Below, in pieces: positions 48,131 to 61,009 of a stretch of DNA of 64,000 bases. The DNA is taken from assembly GCA_008711295.1 (NCBI GenBank), contig VUYV01000010.1, positions 7,640,491 to 7,704,490 on the forward strand, given 5' to 3'. A program made the translations under genes and the position numbers. Position 1 is the first letter of the stretch; each line of letters begins with the position of its first letter. This DNA comes from Anarhynchus alexandrinus (lineage: Eukaryota > Chordata > Aves > Charadriiformes > Charadriidae). Below the pieces are notes generated by a model. That model was not told where the DNA came from. It did no database searches and worked only from the letters and a program-made list of their open reading frames with translations.

Positions 48131-49999
48131 TCTGGAATGGTGGTGTGTGGTTTATTGTTTTTTTAAATTGTTTCCTGCCTATTTTTCCTGTGATTTCATT
48201 GTGTTGAAGAGTCATTCTTTGCCTCTGAGTTACGGTTTTCATAGAGTAAATCTGCAAGTATTGTTTATAGTTGAAATGTTCTCAATAGTATATTTTTTGA
48301 ACAGCTTGAATTTAATAGCTGTTTTATGTTTGGAATAAACAAGTGGGAAAAAAAAATAAGTAAAGGGCCGTGAATCAACAAAGGGAAAATAAAAACAAAG
48401 TCCTTAGAGAAATAAGTAACAAAACTGTATAGCTTCTAACCCAGAAAATTCATCACTCCTTTTGTCCGTGTGTATGCGCCTGTTATTATTTTGCTTTGAT
48501 TCATGTGTAGTTCAGGGACTCTGTCATGCCTACTCTAGGTAGGAGCTGTCAATAGAGATATTACGAGATGACAGAAGAAACTGAGCCTGTCTCAAGTATT
48601 CAACTGTCTTTTTTACCCCCAATATTGCAAATAGATAAACTGTAGCACGTTACTTGGGCATAAATGTATCCAGATTTAAGAAAAGCTGGCTATGAGTACA
48701 GATTAGAAGAACATCTAGGGCTGCAAAAGCAAAGACTTAATACTTGTATATCAACCAAGAAAATTGAAAGGGATAGAAATATTCAATTTCTAGAGAATTA
48801 CATAGTTTTTAACACTGGAAAATTAGGAAGAGGCTTTCCCAGGGAAGCGGTTACTTTCTCTTCAGCACCTCCTCCACCATCTTCTGCTCCACGTGCCTCA
48901 TGTTGTTAGTTGAGATGGTAATGGCTTTGCTTGGTCAAGCACAACTGCAGCCTTCACTGTACAACCCGCTTTTCTTGAAACACACATACTGGCTGAGCTC
49001 TTGGCTGTGAAGTCAGAGAAAAAGTAGATTAAACTCAGTGCTCTCCTTCTGGATTAATAAAGTTATGAGAGTACAAGGTGCCCTCAATTATTACTAATGC
49101 TGGGGGCTCAGTGGTATCACCTAGAGGTCCATCCCCTGACATGAGGCAGCAAGGAGAGTCCAAAATCACCACAGATGGCAGGAATGTACTGTTGCAAGGA
49201 AGGGAGAGCACCGTAGTATAAAAGACATAATGACTTAGGAGATATTATGAATGAAGACCAGCTAAAAATTCTGCATATATGAATACGCAACAACTGATGT
49301 GTCTTTCTATACTGGTATCTGATCTATGATTTGCTGTGACCAAAGGAGACTCCTTTCTACTGCGTTCTCAACCTTTCCCTCTCCCCTCCGCCCCCGTCAC
49401 TTTTAGCAATTCTTAAGTGCAAGCACACGAAAAACATTGTTTTGATCAATAGCTTTTATGGCAAAATCCATAAAACAAAACAGTCCCTTTATACAACTCA
49501 GAACAAATAATTTAGACTACAAGCCCTAACACAACTTCTGTTCAAGCTTGGCTGGAGGATGATGCTCTAACATGCAAAGTGGAGTTGTCTCGCATTGACA
49601 TTTAAATATAATCACAGCAGTAGATGGTTGAGAGCCCAAAATGAAGCGAGAGCCACGAGCGACTAACTTGCTGGCGGAAGAGCTGATGGGAAGGACTGCA
49701 GTGATTGCAAATGAGGCCTGTCCAGGAGGTAATGTGATTAGTGTTTTCTAAGAGCAAAGTACGTCGCAGAAATCAAATGAAGCCTGGAGTGAGATGGAGG
49801 GTGGGGGGGAATCCCACAATTCCTCCAGTTTTATCTAATAAGAGCTTTATCATTTTCAGTTGTGGGTTGGTTGGGTTTTTTTTTCCAGCCTTGTGCTGGG
49901 GGTGTTTGAGAGTTATTATGAGATTTGAAAGAATGCTGAGTTTTTGATCTTGTCACGACTGTGAAAATACTTTATAAATGTCAGAGTTGGTGCGTGAAA
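48131..49999. other. Unique non-coding sequence, no gene seen
   Basis: An 81-codon frame at 48664-48909 has a charged, helical-looking first part but starts inside AT-rich DNA without splice or conservation support. No other element recognised. Confidence 0.45.
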
Positions 50000-50150
50000 A
50001 TCTGGGACGCCGCTCGGCTGCTTCGCTTGCGAGAGCTCGGCTAATGAGGCCACAAGAGAGCAGGCTGCCGAGCAGCCCGGCGCGGTGGCCCAGCCTCGGC
50101 GAGCCCCGCGCTTCAACGCGCCTTCCAGAAAGGGGGGAGGCGCCTCATGT
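50000..50150. promoter_or_regulatory. Small CpG-rich patch
   Basis: CpG words cluster (GACGCCGCTCGGCTGCTTCG near 50008, GCCCGGCGCGG near 50075, CCTCGGCGAGCCCCGCG near 50094, CAACGCGCC near 50114). Sharp edges against AT-rich flanks on both sides. Function unknown. Confidence 0.3.
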
Positions 50151-50989
50151 GTAATGGAAAACAAATTGGCAACCTTAAATAATGTTTTTTTGCGTTCCTG
50201 TCATACTTGGGAATGTTTACACGGGTGGAGGTTTTGTGTTGTGGAGCAGAGTTGTGGTTACACCTTCCCATCCTGATTCTCAGGACGGGGGGCAGATGTG
50301 TTGAGGGCTTGTTGGGCTGAGGGCCGTGTTGGGTGGTGTGACCTATCTGCTGAATCCCAACTTCATCAGAGCAGGGCAGGATGACAAGAGCGAGGCATCC
50401 GCGAGGGCCACGTGGGGGCTGTGGCAAAAGGTTTGTTAGCTTTGTGAAGGTTTTTAGTCCAAGATAAGCCAAGTGGGCAGTGTTGTGCGGGGAGCATCTC
50501 ACATCGGCAGACACCGAAAAGGTCAAGCAGCTAAAGTTAGATGAGAAGTGGTAAGTTTTCCTGGACAGTGTTTTTGAAGTTTCATAAATGTGGAACTTTT
50601 CAAATGCTCACTAAGGAATGTGCTTTTTTAAGAACAATGATTAAAAATGTTCACAGTCTGTTTAGGAGGAACAGGAGAGTTGTTACAGGAGATCCCACCA
50701 GCCAGGATTCGCGTGCCTGACTAGCTGGTGTGTGTTGGAGTCTGGCAAAACTGTTTTGTGAAGGTCCTGAGCAAGGAGAGTGACTTTTTCCTGGTATACC
50801 ATAGATGTGTATTGATGACTAGTTTCTTCCTTCCAACCTACAACTTTGAAAGTGGCAAGCCATGTCCTGGTTCAACAGCATACACAAGCCCAAGTCTTAA
50901 CTGGGCAAGACACGTTAAATCCCTGAGTTCAAGAAAACTTCCTGTGTGCTTTCATTTTTCTGTATAAAAGGTTTTGGACTGAGTTGTGA
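50151..50989. other. Unique non-coding sequence, no gene seen
   Basis: Short overlapping frames only; no element recognised. Confidence 0.5.
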
Positions 50990-51847
50990 TCAATGGTGAC
51001 ACCAGCGTAGTGCAGACAGAGTGCTGCCTGAACCGCTGTGTTGCGTTCCTCTGCCAACATCTGTCTCTGCTGATCTCGAGAAGCTCAGAAGCAAAAGCCT
51101 GTGCTTGAAGGGAGAATAAAGGGACCTACGATGATGCAATTCAGATGTACAGATTAGGATACGATTTTTCGAACTCACCCAGGGTGCCGCTTTTTCCTGC
51201 CTAGAAATTGGGTGCTCGGGTTCCTCAGGGGTCTTTGGACATGGCAGACGTAAAACAGAAGCCGTGCTGGTGGTGTAGTAGAAAACTCCGTTACTAAACT
51301 GCATTTTCCCCGAGAGAAAATGGGACTTCCCAAAGCACTTGCTGTGCCAGGCACCGGCGTGGTTTGGACAGGAGGTTTGCTCTGGGAAATGGCAACACCA
51401 ATAGGTTTGTGTCTCAAGCAGGAACTTGTGAACATGGCATTGGCTGGGTAAGATGTCGGTAGATCCATTAAGGTATTTGCAGATCACGCTCCAAGACAAG
51501 AATATGTAAGTGCCGGTGAGCTGCTCTGGAATCCCTAGAGCAGCAGGAATTGGGGGATATGAGTGGGATTCAAGCACTCTGGCCCTCTCCCTTACGTCTC
51601 TCGTGGTAAAGGAGCGTGCAAACGATGATTTGGAATTTATTTTCACTACAAAATGAATCTTTGATCCCGAGGCAATAAACAGGAAAAGAGCAAGCAGCAA
51701 AGAATCAAATACTACAGGAGCTCCCGTTAAAACAAAACCTGAGATTCCTATTGGGAATTTTGTATGGCTTTTCAGGAGCGGAATCTCAGCTGCATCAAAC
51801 CCTTGCAGTGTGATATTTTTAACAATTACACGTCCAAATATGCACAA
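50990..51847 (-). other. Long open frame (285 codons) without an early ATG
   Basis: The frame is open from 51847 to a TGA at 50990-50992 on the minus strand, by far the longest in the window. It begins at a TTG, and the first in-frame ATG is codon 182 (51302-51304), leaving only 104 codons that a eukaryotic ribosome would normally initiate. A hydrophobic stretch (about residues 46-60, DSLLLALFLFIAS) is visible, but no domain or family is recognised. There is no evident splice signal, promoter or paralogue. Most likely a chance frame; an orphan exon or relic of an unknown element is the alternative. Confidence 0.15.
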
Positions 51848-52557
51848 TTACCAACAGTAGGATTTCTGTCAGGAGTGACTGCACCAAGTTTAATTTAATG
51901 TACTCAGCCTTGTAATTGTTTTTTTTAATCTTGCTGTGCCAATGACAGCATTTTTTTCTGCATAGGTTTTATGTTTTATATCCTCCACAAATCACACATT
52001 TAAGACAGTTTTGTTTTGCACTATCTCTGAAAAGCTGGCTTATTAGCAAGCCAGTCCATGCCAGATTATTTTAATATTGATAGACTGTATCAACAGTTGA
52101 GATAAAGATGCGCTCCTCGTGCTGTTTTGTTAAGGTTTAGTGGGACTAAATCACAAGACATTGCTTTGCTTGGAAATTGAATCGAAAAGATCCATCTACG
52201 GTAAGATTACTTGTTTAGAGAAAGCTCTTCTTGCATTCTGAAGATTTTTGGTGGCTTTCACTCGCAGTTTGGGTGCCTGAATGACACCAGGGAAACCTGA
52301 AGTGCCTCAGTGCTCCGGTGCGTCAGCACTCTGCGGGACTGGGATCGTACTTTTAAAGGGTATTTTCATCTTTGCTTCCCAAAGCTCGGTCTTTGTCATA
52401 AATAGGAGATAGGAAAGCAAACTTGTATTTAGAGTTTCTCTGCAACATAACCAAGAGCTACTAGACCTGCCGGTGACAAATGATGCTGGTGCCTACTTGT
52501 TCTTACTCATTCTTTTCAGGCTGCACATGATAATAAGGGCTTGTCCTGCAGACAGCC
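51848..52557. other. AT-rich non-coding sequence, no gene seen
   Basis: No element recognised. Confidence 0.5.
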
Positions 52558-52597
52558 TTTCTTCTTTTTCTTTTTCTTTTTTTTTTTTTTTTTTTTT
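52558..52597. repeat. Pyrimidine tract ending in T21
   Basis: A CTTCTTTTTC-type tract ends in 21 consecutive T (52577-52597). No SINE or LINE body adjoins it, so it is a simple tract rather than a retroposon tail. Confidence 0.85.
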
Positions 52598-54999
52598 GAC
52601 TTGCTTTGCACTGGAGCACTTGCATGTGCATTCAGGATATTACTTACTTCATTCTGGCACGTCTAATACGAAACTTGCCAGATCTTTATCCTGGGTTTGA
52701 TAAATGGGTACCCACGGGATGTGAACGGACAGCGTGCCATGTTTCTGCGCTTGGTGTTGAAAGTGCCTTTCAGGCGTTTGCTCGTGGACCTCCGGCAGTT
52801 CATATGCACTTATAGGGGATTACAGAAAGTAAGCAGTAAAAACAAGGCTTTTGTCAGGAGTTTTAAATACAGTCCTGTGGTCTGCGCTGTCTTTGGAAAT
52901 TTTGTAGGGTTTTGTCTGGCAAATCAGGTTGATCGCTACTGGCTGGGACTTCTTTTGTAGAACAGACTACTGGGTATTTCAGCGTGTAGCATGTTACAGG
53001 GCTTGACGTTAGCTGGCTAATGATCTGCATAATCTTATATATATGCCTTTAGCGGAGATACAACTATACACCTTTAGCTTGAATTACTCAATATATAACT
53101 CTGTATTCTCAGTCTCTTAAAAAAAAAAGTTAAATTCACTGTGATAAAAAATTCAATAGCTCCTTCTGGAGTCTGGAATAAGAAGAAATATTGTTGGACA
53201 TACCTTGTAGGCTGTGTTTCAGAATTTAGGAAAAGTCTGGCTCATTGTCTTTCATGCGATATGTCAGGTCTCTGACATTATTCCTTTATGTCTCCTGGCA
53301 AGTGTTTCACATTCAAGAAGGTTTATATGCCCAGGGAAAAAAGAAGAAAGTACAAGAAAAAAAGACGACTGCAGTGACACCAGTTAAACTAGTGGAGGCT
53401 GTGGTTTAGAGAAGGTGTGGAAGTGTATTTACACGTCCCGTGTGCCAGTGATTCTTGCCTGGACCACGGCCCGTTGCATCAATATTGCTGTTTCTCAGTG
53501 GGTTTCCCCGGTGCCACCGCTGGCTGTGTGCCTGCTGCGTGCACATCGCTGCTTGTGACTGGGGCAGCTCAAAAACTTTATACTTCTGGGTGGACACAGA
53601 GAACCCCGTGTGCCTGCTTCTGCTCTGCTGCATCCCCACCTACCAGCTGGCTGTTCATACCCCCAGAAATTGTGGAAACTCCATGGTTGCAGACTGGTAG
53701 CCCAGGGACAGCAAACTCGACTGAGGGACTTCTTCCTGCAGCTTTGGGCAGAGGTGCAGCTGAGATGGGGAGAACCATGGCTGCCCTTGCCTGAGAAGAA
53801 CTCGAGCCTTGTCCCGCTGGTGGTCTTGCAGGCTCCTTTTCAAACTCTTGGGGTTTTTATACTATCACATGCTGGAGTATTTTTTTGTGCTCCCTATTTT
53901 TCCTCTACAGCAAACAGGGAAATGTGCTTCCTTGGGGCACAGGCGCTGAAGTTATCCACTGGTCTAGTAACTGCTCACTGTGGGTCTTGTTTGTGGATGA
54001 AAGAATCCACTTCTAAACAGGGAAATACAAATTAAGGTGTATTATCCATGGCTGGAGGTGTATTTGGAAGACTAATCTTCAATACCTGTTACATTTAGGT
54101 AGGCTGACATGACAGTGGGAGAAGCTTTGTTGAATCTTTAGGAGATGGTTTGCCCAGCTGGGCTTTTAAAAATCATTTTTTTTTTTGTATTTTTGGCAAA
54201 AGAAAAATGTTTTTGTCAAAGAAAAAATGAGTCTCATGGTCTCATTTGGAGTCCCAAAACACAAGTATTGATTTCATAAGTATAGACAGCATCCAACTTA
54301 AGTAATTTCTTCAATGTATGTTGACTTTATTCCTCGGTTGTTAATCTACAGAATTTTTTAAAGCAAAATGGGATTGTGTGTTTTGTTTGATTATGTCCAG
54401 TAGTGGTATTTCCTCTCAGGAGACAGGAGGAAATTCCCAAACCGTTTGATATTCTGGTACCAGTTAGTATTTCGCTGCTACCAGTTAGTTACCGAGTGTC
54501 GTTGGCAGAAGAGTGCAAGACCCTCAGTCTTTAACATAGGGCATAAAAGTCTCCAAGAAACACATGCTGCGCTCTTTCTAAGCTGTAGGTCCATCCCCCC
54601 AGCGTGTATTTCTGTGTGAATTATAATCAAAGTCTCGGAACCGGCCAGTGCTTTGCTACCTTCCGTTGACAGCTTTCGGCTTTTTTGGAGATATTTTAGC
54701 TTCACGCATACTGGAGCTGTCGGCGTGATTCAGAGCCTTTGGAAGGAGAGTTTCCTCTTGTATTTGTTATTTGCTTAGCAAAGCTTTGACTTTATAGCTA
54801 TGTATTTCAGAATCTTTTATGCCAGGGAATCATTTATATTTCAGAGATACGGGAAGGCACCTTGGAGCTTGCTACATGTCTTGATTGTTTTTTAACCTTA
54901 GCCCAGTGTGATATTCTCTCTAAAGAATATTCTCACGTAATCCTGCAGGGAAGAATAAAGGTAACACAGTTGCCTGGCATTAATGCTGAAAATCAGAAG
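52598..54999. other. Unique non-coding sequence, no gene seen
   Basis: Several overlapping plus-strand frames at 53417-54035 lie in GC-richer DNA and resemble no known protein. T-rich at 54177-54190. Confidence 0.5.
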
Positions 55000-57054
55000 T
55001 ACATAATGACAAGTCTGAGAAGTGTACTAAAAATAATAATAAGACAGGCTTGTTTCTGAACAATAAATGCCATTAAGCATTGCTTTGAATTCTGACATCC
55101 ATCTAAAATCTGTACCCACGACCCACCGTTGTGTGTCGGGGGGCTGTGTGCTGGTTTTGTGCTTCGGAGGAGCTGACTTGACTTGATGTACTAGTTCAGA
55201 TGCAGTTCTCCCTGCAGGAGTTCCTTGACCAGGCTGTAGGAAGATGTTTCTGAGAACCCAAAGAGAAATAGTGTGAAAAACACAACCAGCGCTGCCCCAG
55301 GGGCATTCCTTTCCCTGGGAAAAATGCAAGGGCTGGGGAGGGAAGATGGCCCATTTCTTATGACTGCCAGCGGGAGGGTGACACTTTCACAAGCAGGAAA
55401 GCTTGATGCAGCCTGAGCTCCTTCTCAAGCCCAGCTTATGTGGGACAAGTGTGGTTGTGAAGTAATTACAGTGAAAATTTATGGAGAAAAGCTTAGCACT
55501 GGGGATTTCTCAAGGATTTTGGAAGCCCTGTGTACTGTTTCTCCTGCTGGTGTCCTTCTGGAGGTCTTTCTCAGAGTCTGTATCACCTTGGCAGGTACAA
55601 AGATATTTCAGAGACGCAGTACGCCCATCCCAGTCCAGGTCAGGCTGCTCATTTGAGCCTACACAGGGCAATTATGGTGGGAACTGGGTGTAGCCTTCTC
55701 CCCTGGGAGCTGGAGAATGGGGCAGGGGGACTTTCCTGGGGGTGAGAGCATCACGGATGCCAGGTGTAGGGATTTGGACTGCGCATTCCGTTATACCTTA
55801 GGGTAGTGCTATTTGCCTAGTGGGAGGGGACATAAATGCCTAATTTATGACTGCATTAGTGGTGCTTGATCCACATTTCCATTCACAGCCTCCGAGGAGA
55901 AAATGTTCATATTTATATCTTTAAAAAAAATTGGTATTAGAGATATGTGAAATTGCCCAAGAATCCCTTAAGATGTAAGGGCGAATCATACATTGAAATA
56001 AAGATCCTGCAATTGCTGAAATGGTGACTAGACGTTCGATTCAGGGCACTGTGGGTTTCTTCTCCTGACCCTGCTGTGCAATGCAACACCAGCCCAAAGC
56101 AATGTATTCTCTGGCAGCCCTGATAAAGACGACGCGTGGTTCTGCTGTATTGCAGTGGCCCCAGAAAACATAAGGCACAAGCAGATTCGGAGCTTGGTAT
56201 GGGCAGTAGACGGTGGTTGCCTCAGGGCTTCTGGCAGTCAGAAAGGTAGAGAGGTGGGGACAACATCTGCTTCAAAAACCTGCAAATAAATACGTTGACT
56301 TTGGATGAAGCTGTGTGGGCAGACTGAACGTGAGGAGGGGGTCGGTCTGGCTAGACGTGGTTTGTGTCTAGGAAGCTGTGTGGGAGTGATCACATGAAGC
56401 ATCTCAGTGTCAGATGAGAAATTAGGCATATATCTATACACACACACCCCATCTTGCTTTTTTCCTGTTTGACGTGAGTGTCGAAGTGTCATGAGTCCAC
56501 GGCCGTTCTGAGACGAGAAGGCAAGAAAATGGTCAAAGCAGATGCTGGAAATGATAATAACATAGTGTTGTCCTGACAAATCAACGCTAAAGAAAGTGAT
56601 AAGCTTCAGACTGCTCTGGGAGGAGAGCTGCCCCAGCAAGCCTCAGAGGCAGGCTGGCTAATTTAACCATGAGCCTTATCAACTGGCTCTTTCTAATTAC
56701 CATGCAAGGAGTGACTGTCTAAGAACTGCTTCTGAAGTATGTATCTGTCTTTTGGCAACTGGTCTCTGGTGGACTGAAGCCTGGAGGCAAGGTTGGCTTA
56801 TTGGGACAACCCAGGCAAGCCTCTGACCTATATATGCTTAATTTCCCCTTAAGCATAATTAGAAGGTGGACATGAGCAATGGACTGCATGAATTCCTCTA
56901 GGAAATTGGGTAGAAAATGCCAAGCGTTGAGCAGCTTCCACCCATGCTGCAGGAGAGGGGCTTGCTGACAGAGCAGCTCATGGCGTGGAGGTTTTAATTG
57001 CCATCCAGGGCTGATGATTCATAGATTTCTGTCTTTCCACTCCCTTTTCTTTGG
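55000..57054. other. Unique non-coding sequence, no gene seen
   Basis: Short overlapping frames and a small (CA)n run at about 56440. No element recognised. Confidence 0.5.
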
Positions 57055-57370
57055 CAGATTCTGGATGTCCTGTTGACAACTGAAGCCCAACAGCTCAAAC
57101 ATTGAACTCTTTATCTGTCCTTCAAAATCCTCCCATCCTCCTCTTGCCGTTAATGTTGACAGCTCCACCGCCACCCCGTGTCCCGCAGACTCACAACGGT
57201 GGTGTCGCTTCTCACTCCTCCCCCATCTCCGAGGTTTTGTGAAATGCTTCTGCTTGTCTGTGCAGCATCTCTTGAATGTATCTTCTCTCCTTCGTTTCTG
57301 CCGCTGACAATAACTATAGCATCCATCTCTGTGGCTTTTCTGACTTTTTACGTATGGAGAGACAATGCAA
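57055..57370 (+). pseudogene. Probable L2-like LINE reverse transcriptase relic
   Basis: The plus strand follows the word order of the C-terminal reverse transcriptase part of L2-type non-LTR elements: an 'aactctttatct' box (57104-57115), a cytosine-rich 'tcctcccatcctcctc' stretch, 'gttgacagctccaccgcca' (57155-57173), 'cagactcacaac' near 57187, then 'cagcatctcttgaatg' (57263-57278), 'ctctccttcgtttctgccgctgac' and 'agcatccatctctgtgg'. In the family these encode the NLGVILDS, CR.HLRNI.RI and SRLDYCN region. Frames are broken. The call relies on remembered family patterns without alignment. Confidence 0.5.
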
Positions 57371-57749
57371 ACTCAGGAGGATCTGCTACAACCTGCATTT
57401 CCCTCCCCTTTCCCCACTCTTGCCCCCACCAGCATTCGCCATGGACTGGTGCTGGGTGGGGGGAGAAGCAACCAGTAAGGAAATAGGGAACTGACTTTAA
57501 CTTCAGAGGACCACAGTACTCTTGTTACACCCAGAGGAACGCAGGCTTTCGTATTAATCCAAACATGAGATTTCTTGGGTTCTTCATGATTTTGCTTCAC
57601 TTCAGTGATAGATGCTGCTAAGTTTTTTGGGTTTTGGTTTTGGTTTTTTTTTTTATTAGCAGGAAATGTGAGATAGTGAAAGGTGAGTTGCTCTTAGTTT
57701 GCCTGAACTTCACAAGTGGACATTTCTGCCTGCTGGGGTGGCTTGAAAG
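57371..57749. other. Unique non-coding sequence, no gene seen
   Basis: GTTTTGG repeats and T12 near 57628-57655. No gene seen. Confidence 0.5.
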
Positions 57750-58480
57750 GTTTGTGTAAATGAATCAATTAATCTTTGAGATATTTAAGTAAAAAAAAAA
57801 AATCAACTGGGAGTATTTCTGTCCTCAATTACACACATAAGGCGTATTCAAATAGCTGTAGTATATGCAAATCCCACCTTATTCCTTCAGCCTTAGGCCG
57901 CCATATTTATGTCTAGGATTTCCCAGAGAGAAATACGCAGTTGTGCTCAGTGTAATATATGCAGAGGGAATGCAGTGCTTCTGGGGTGCATTTATTTGCA
58001 ACTCTTGGTCAACCGTAATTTGCATAATGACAACCATATTACACTCTTGCATGGATTTTCATTAGATAGCAGGTGTTGTTTATTTAGAAGTATCTAAATA
58101 CTTTTTTTTTTTTTCATATAAAAGAGAGGCACAGAAATAAGCTCTTTGTGTTTCATAGGGTTGCCAGGGTAGCAGTAGCAAAATATAGCAAATCAACAGT
58201 GAGATCTGCAAGAATGAATACAGACTATGCCCAGAGGCTATGGAAGGCACCAAGACATATTTCAGGCTTTATCAGGAATGAGGCAAACATTTGCACGGCC
58301 CTGAAATAGCTTCTGGCTTTGCAATGAACTGCCATAAAATGGCATAATTAAAAGTTACATTCTGTTTGAGCCTTTTCTAACACTCAGTAATCAAACACCA
58401 TAATCAGAGCGAATTATTGCATTTGGATTCTGCCATCCGCTGAAAAAGATGCATTGCTTGGCTTATAGCCTTATCTTGAT
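57750..58480. promoter_or_regulatory. AT-rich block with two octamers, element-like
   Basis: ATGCAAAT at 57865-57872 and ATTTGCAT at 58018-58025 are perfect octamers in opposite orientation, 153 bp apart. TAAT/ATTA words are frequent (GAATCAATTAATC near 57763, CCTCAATTACAC near 57824, GGCATAATTAAAAG near 58341), and TGCCAT-AAA-ATGGCA is a small dyad at 58330-58344. No transposon is recognised. Enhancer-like by texture only. Confidence 0.33.
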
Positions 58481-61009
58481 TTATTAGGTCTAATTTCAGA
58501 GACTGGCACAAAAAGCGAGTCAGATTCCCCCGGGACCTGTTGCGTAGATGCAGTGGCACCTTTAAGATGCATGGGCTTTTTTTTGTATGCTTCCCGTTGC
58601 TTTGAACAAACTTCCAGGTTGTTTTTTAAATCCGATTGGAGTGTGCAGACAAGATGAAGGTTAAACCGAGGAAGGGTTGATCCAGACATAGATACGCGCA
58701 CCTCGGTGAGGTTGGCAGCTTCATCTCCGCTGTGACCTCCAGGTGCTATGAATGAAGCCACAGGATCAGTAACAAGGCGCACGCTGAGCTGCCGAGGCTC
58801 TTGTAACAAGACGGAGAAGTGGAAACAGCATTTCTATTCAGGGTATCAAAATCAACCCTGGAAGCATAGCATTGCGAGTTGATTGCAAATAATGGAGCTG
58901 CAAAATGATTTCTGCACGGGAACGTACTGTTTGGCTGTGTTGCAAACTACTTTCCGGACCCGTTTCAACATACAGCTGGGATGTGATGACCACGAATTAT
59001 TTAGTTTGGTATAGGTAGAAGTTTTCTGCAAAACAGGAAAACAGAAATAGAAATCCAAAGCCAAGATTTTGATGTAAAAATTAAGCTTATAAGAAAAAGT
59101 AAGTTGCGTCTAGTCCACCGAACTTTTAGGGTGTGTGGTAAAGCATCAGTCCAACTTTGTCCTTTGTGAAGGACACACTGTGGCATGCACTGGCATTCAT
59201 CGGTATCCAGAAATCACCAGGAAGATGTAGCCAGTAGTCTGTTTCCACATGCTTTTCAATAGATGTGTGACATTCAAATTAAAATAAACCATTCAAAAAA
59301 GTAGAAAATGTGCTGCCACTGTTGGAAATGTATGGGAGTAACAGCCTACAGCAGGAAATACAAACAGTTGGCAAAATAAACTTAGTTTTGGGCCGTGGCT
59401 GATGATTTCACGATTGACAGTTGCCGGTTGGTTGAACAAAGGTCGCTTTTCCACCAAAGTCTGCCAGACCTTTGAGGAGGGTTTTCTTACGTGGTTCTGA
59501 ATTTTCTATTCAGCTTGATTTCTATTCAAAGCAGTCTGGAAAGCCTAATTCATTCGTCAAAACCTGAAACCATAGGTCAGATCCAAAGGGCTGGGACTCC
59601 AGTAGAGAAGAGGGAGTTTCTGCAGGGGATTTGGGAGATTTCTGTGGGTTATCTGTCTCCATGATCCTCCCTCACGCCAAACTGCGACCTCCGTTTTCAG
59701 CTCCGTGCTGTGGCTTGAGCTCCAGGAGCAGAGGTGAGTGGCTGTAGCTCCCTCTCCGATCAGATTAGCACCGGTTAATGATCTCCAGCATCTCGAAACA
59801 GGCAACTCCCTGACGTTTGGTGACGCCAGCTGTTTAGCCGGTGCCACTCTTTTCTTTTGTGGTTTATTTTTGTCATATTACTTCGCCTGGTTTGGCAAAT
59901 TGAATCCATGTGAGCCATTTCAAGGAGGTACAGAGTAAACTTGTTGGATGCTCTGCCCCAGGGGCTGCAATTTATTTGCCCCCAAGTGTCTGTTGAATGG
60001 AAGATTGCCCAGCTCTTCTCACCGTGTACGATGCCCACGTACTTTGTCTCCTGCCAGCAGTTCAAACGGTGGGACTTGGCAAGCACCCCCAGCTTCTTAA
60101 AATGTAGGCCTTAGAGGCAAAAGTTTTTTGAAACTAACAGGTGCCTCTGAACTTTGGTTTAAACTCGCAACTGTCACCTGGGTTTTGACAGATGGGTAAT
60201 GAAAGATCAAGACAAACGCTGGTAGGAGTCTTTTGAGATGTGCCGCTATTAGCATTCGCTCTGAGCACATTTTAAAGAGAACATAAGACTAACAATTTGA
60301 TGTCTGTTAGTCATCTCACACCGGAGAACTCCTGCCAGAGGAGGTGAAATGTCTAACTCAAAATTCATGAGGCAGGGGATTGGTAATAAGGAAGGAGCAA
60401 AGGGAGGCACCAAAAGACGAGCTGTAGTCCTGAACCTGCAAAAGAATAGAAATGAAGAGACAGATCGAGTCGGAGTTCTCAGATATGGGGCTGCATCACT
60501 CACGGCTGTGTTTCCCGGGGTATGGGCGAGGAGGAAGCACCTGTAATGAAGGCTCTGGTGGATGTGGTATGAGCTGCAGGTGCATGGGACACGGTGGAGG
60601 AAATAAGATGTTTTTCAGAGTGACTGTTGAAGTTGTCAGTGCAGAGTGGTACAGAATAATGCAGATAAGCTTCTTAAGTCACCCCTGGATGGCAGCTTAG
60701 TTGCACCTCTGCTTACCCTGGATCTGGCTTTTACATATTCTTTAATATAATACTTTTACAAGGGTTCAGAGTGTGATATTTTACCATGCTCTGGTAGCCC
60801 CATGTTCCATAAGCAATGAAGTGCCAGTGAAGTCGGAGGGATTGTCTTTTGAGGAGGGAGTCGCTCCACAAAACCGGCTCCTCTCTTCTGTTGAATTTCA
60901 TTGCATTTACCTTCTGTAGCACCAGGATGTCTCGCAAGCTGCTAAACTCTGGCCCTAAACAAGCCAAGTAATTTCTTCTTGTGCCAACCTGTGTGTATCA
61001 CCGATAACA
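58481..61009. other. Unique non-coding sequence, no gene seen
   Basis: Short overlapping frames. The AGTGCCAGTGAAGTCGGAGG stretch near 60820 weakly resembles the old repeat of 10959. No exon recognised. Confidence 0.45.
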
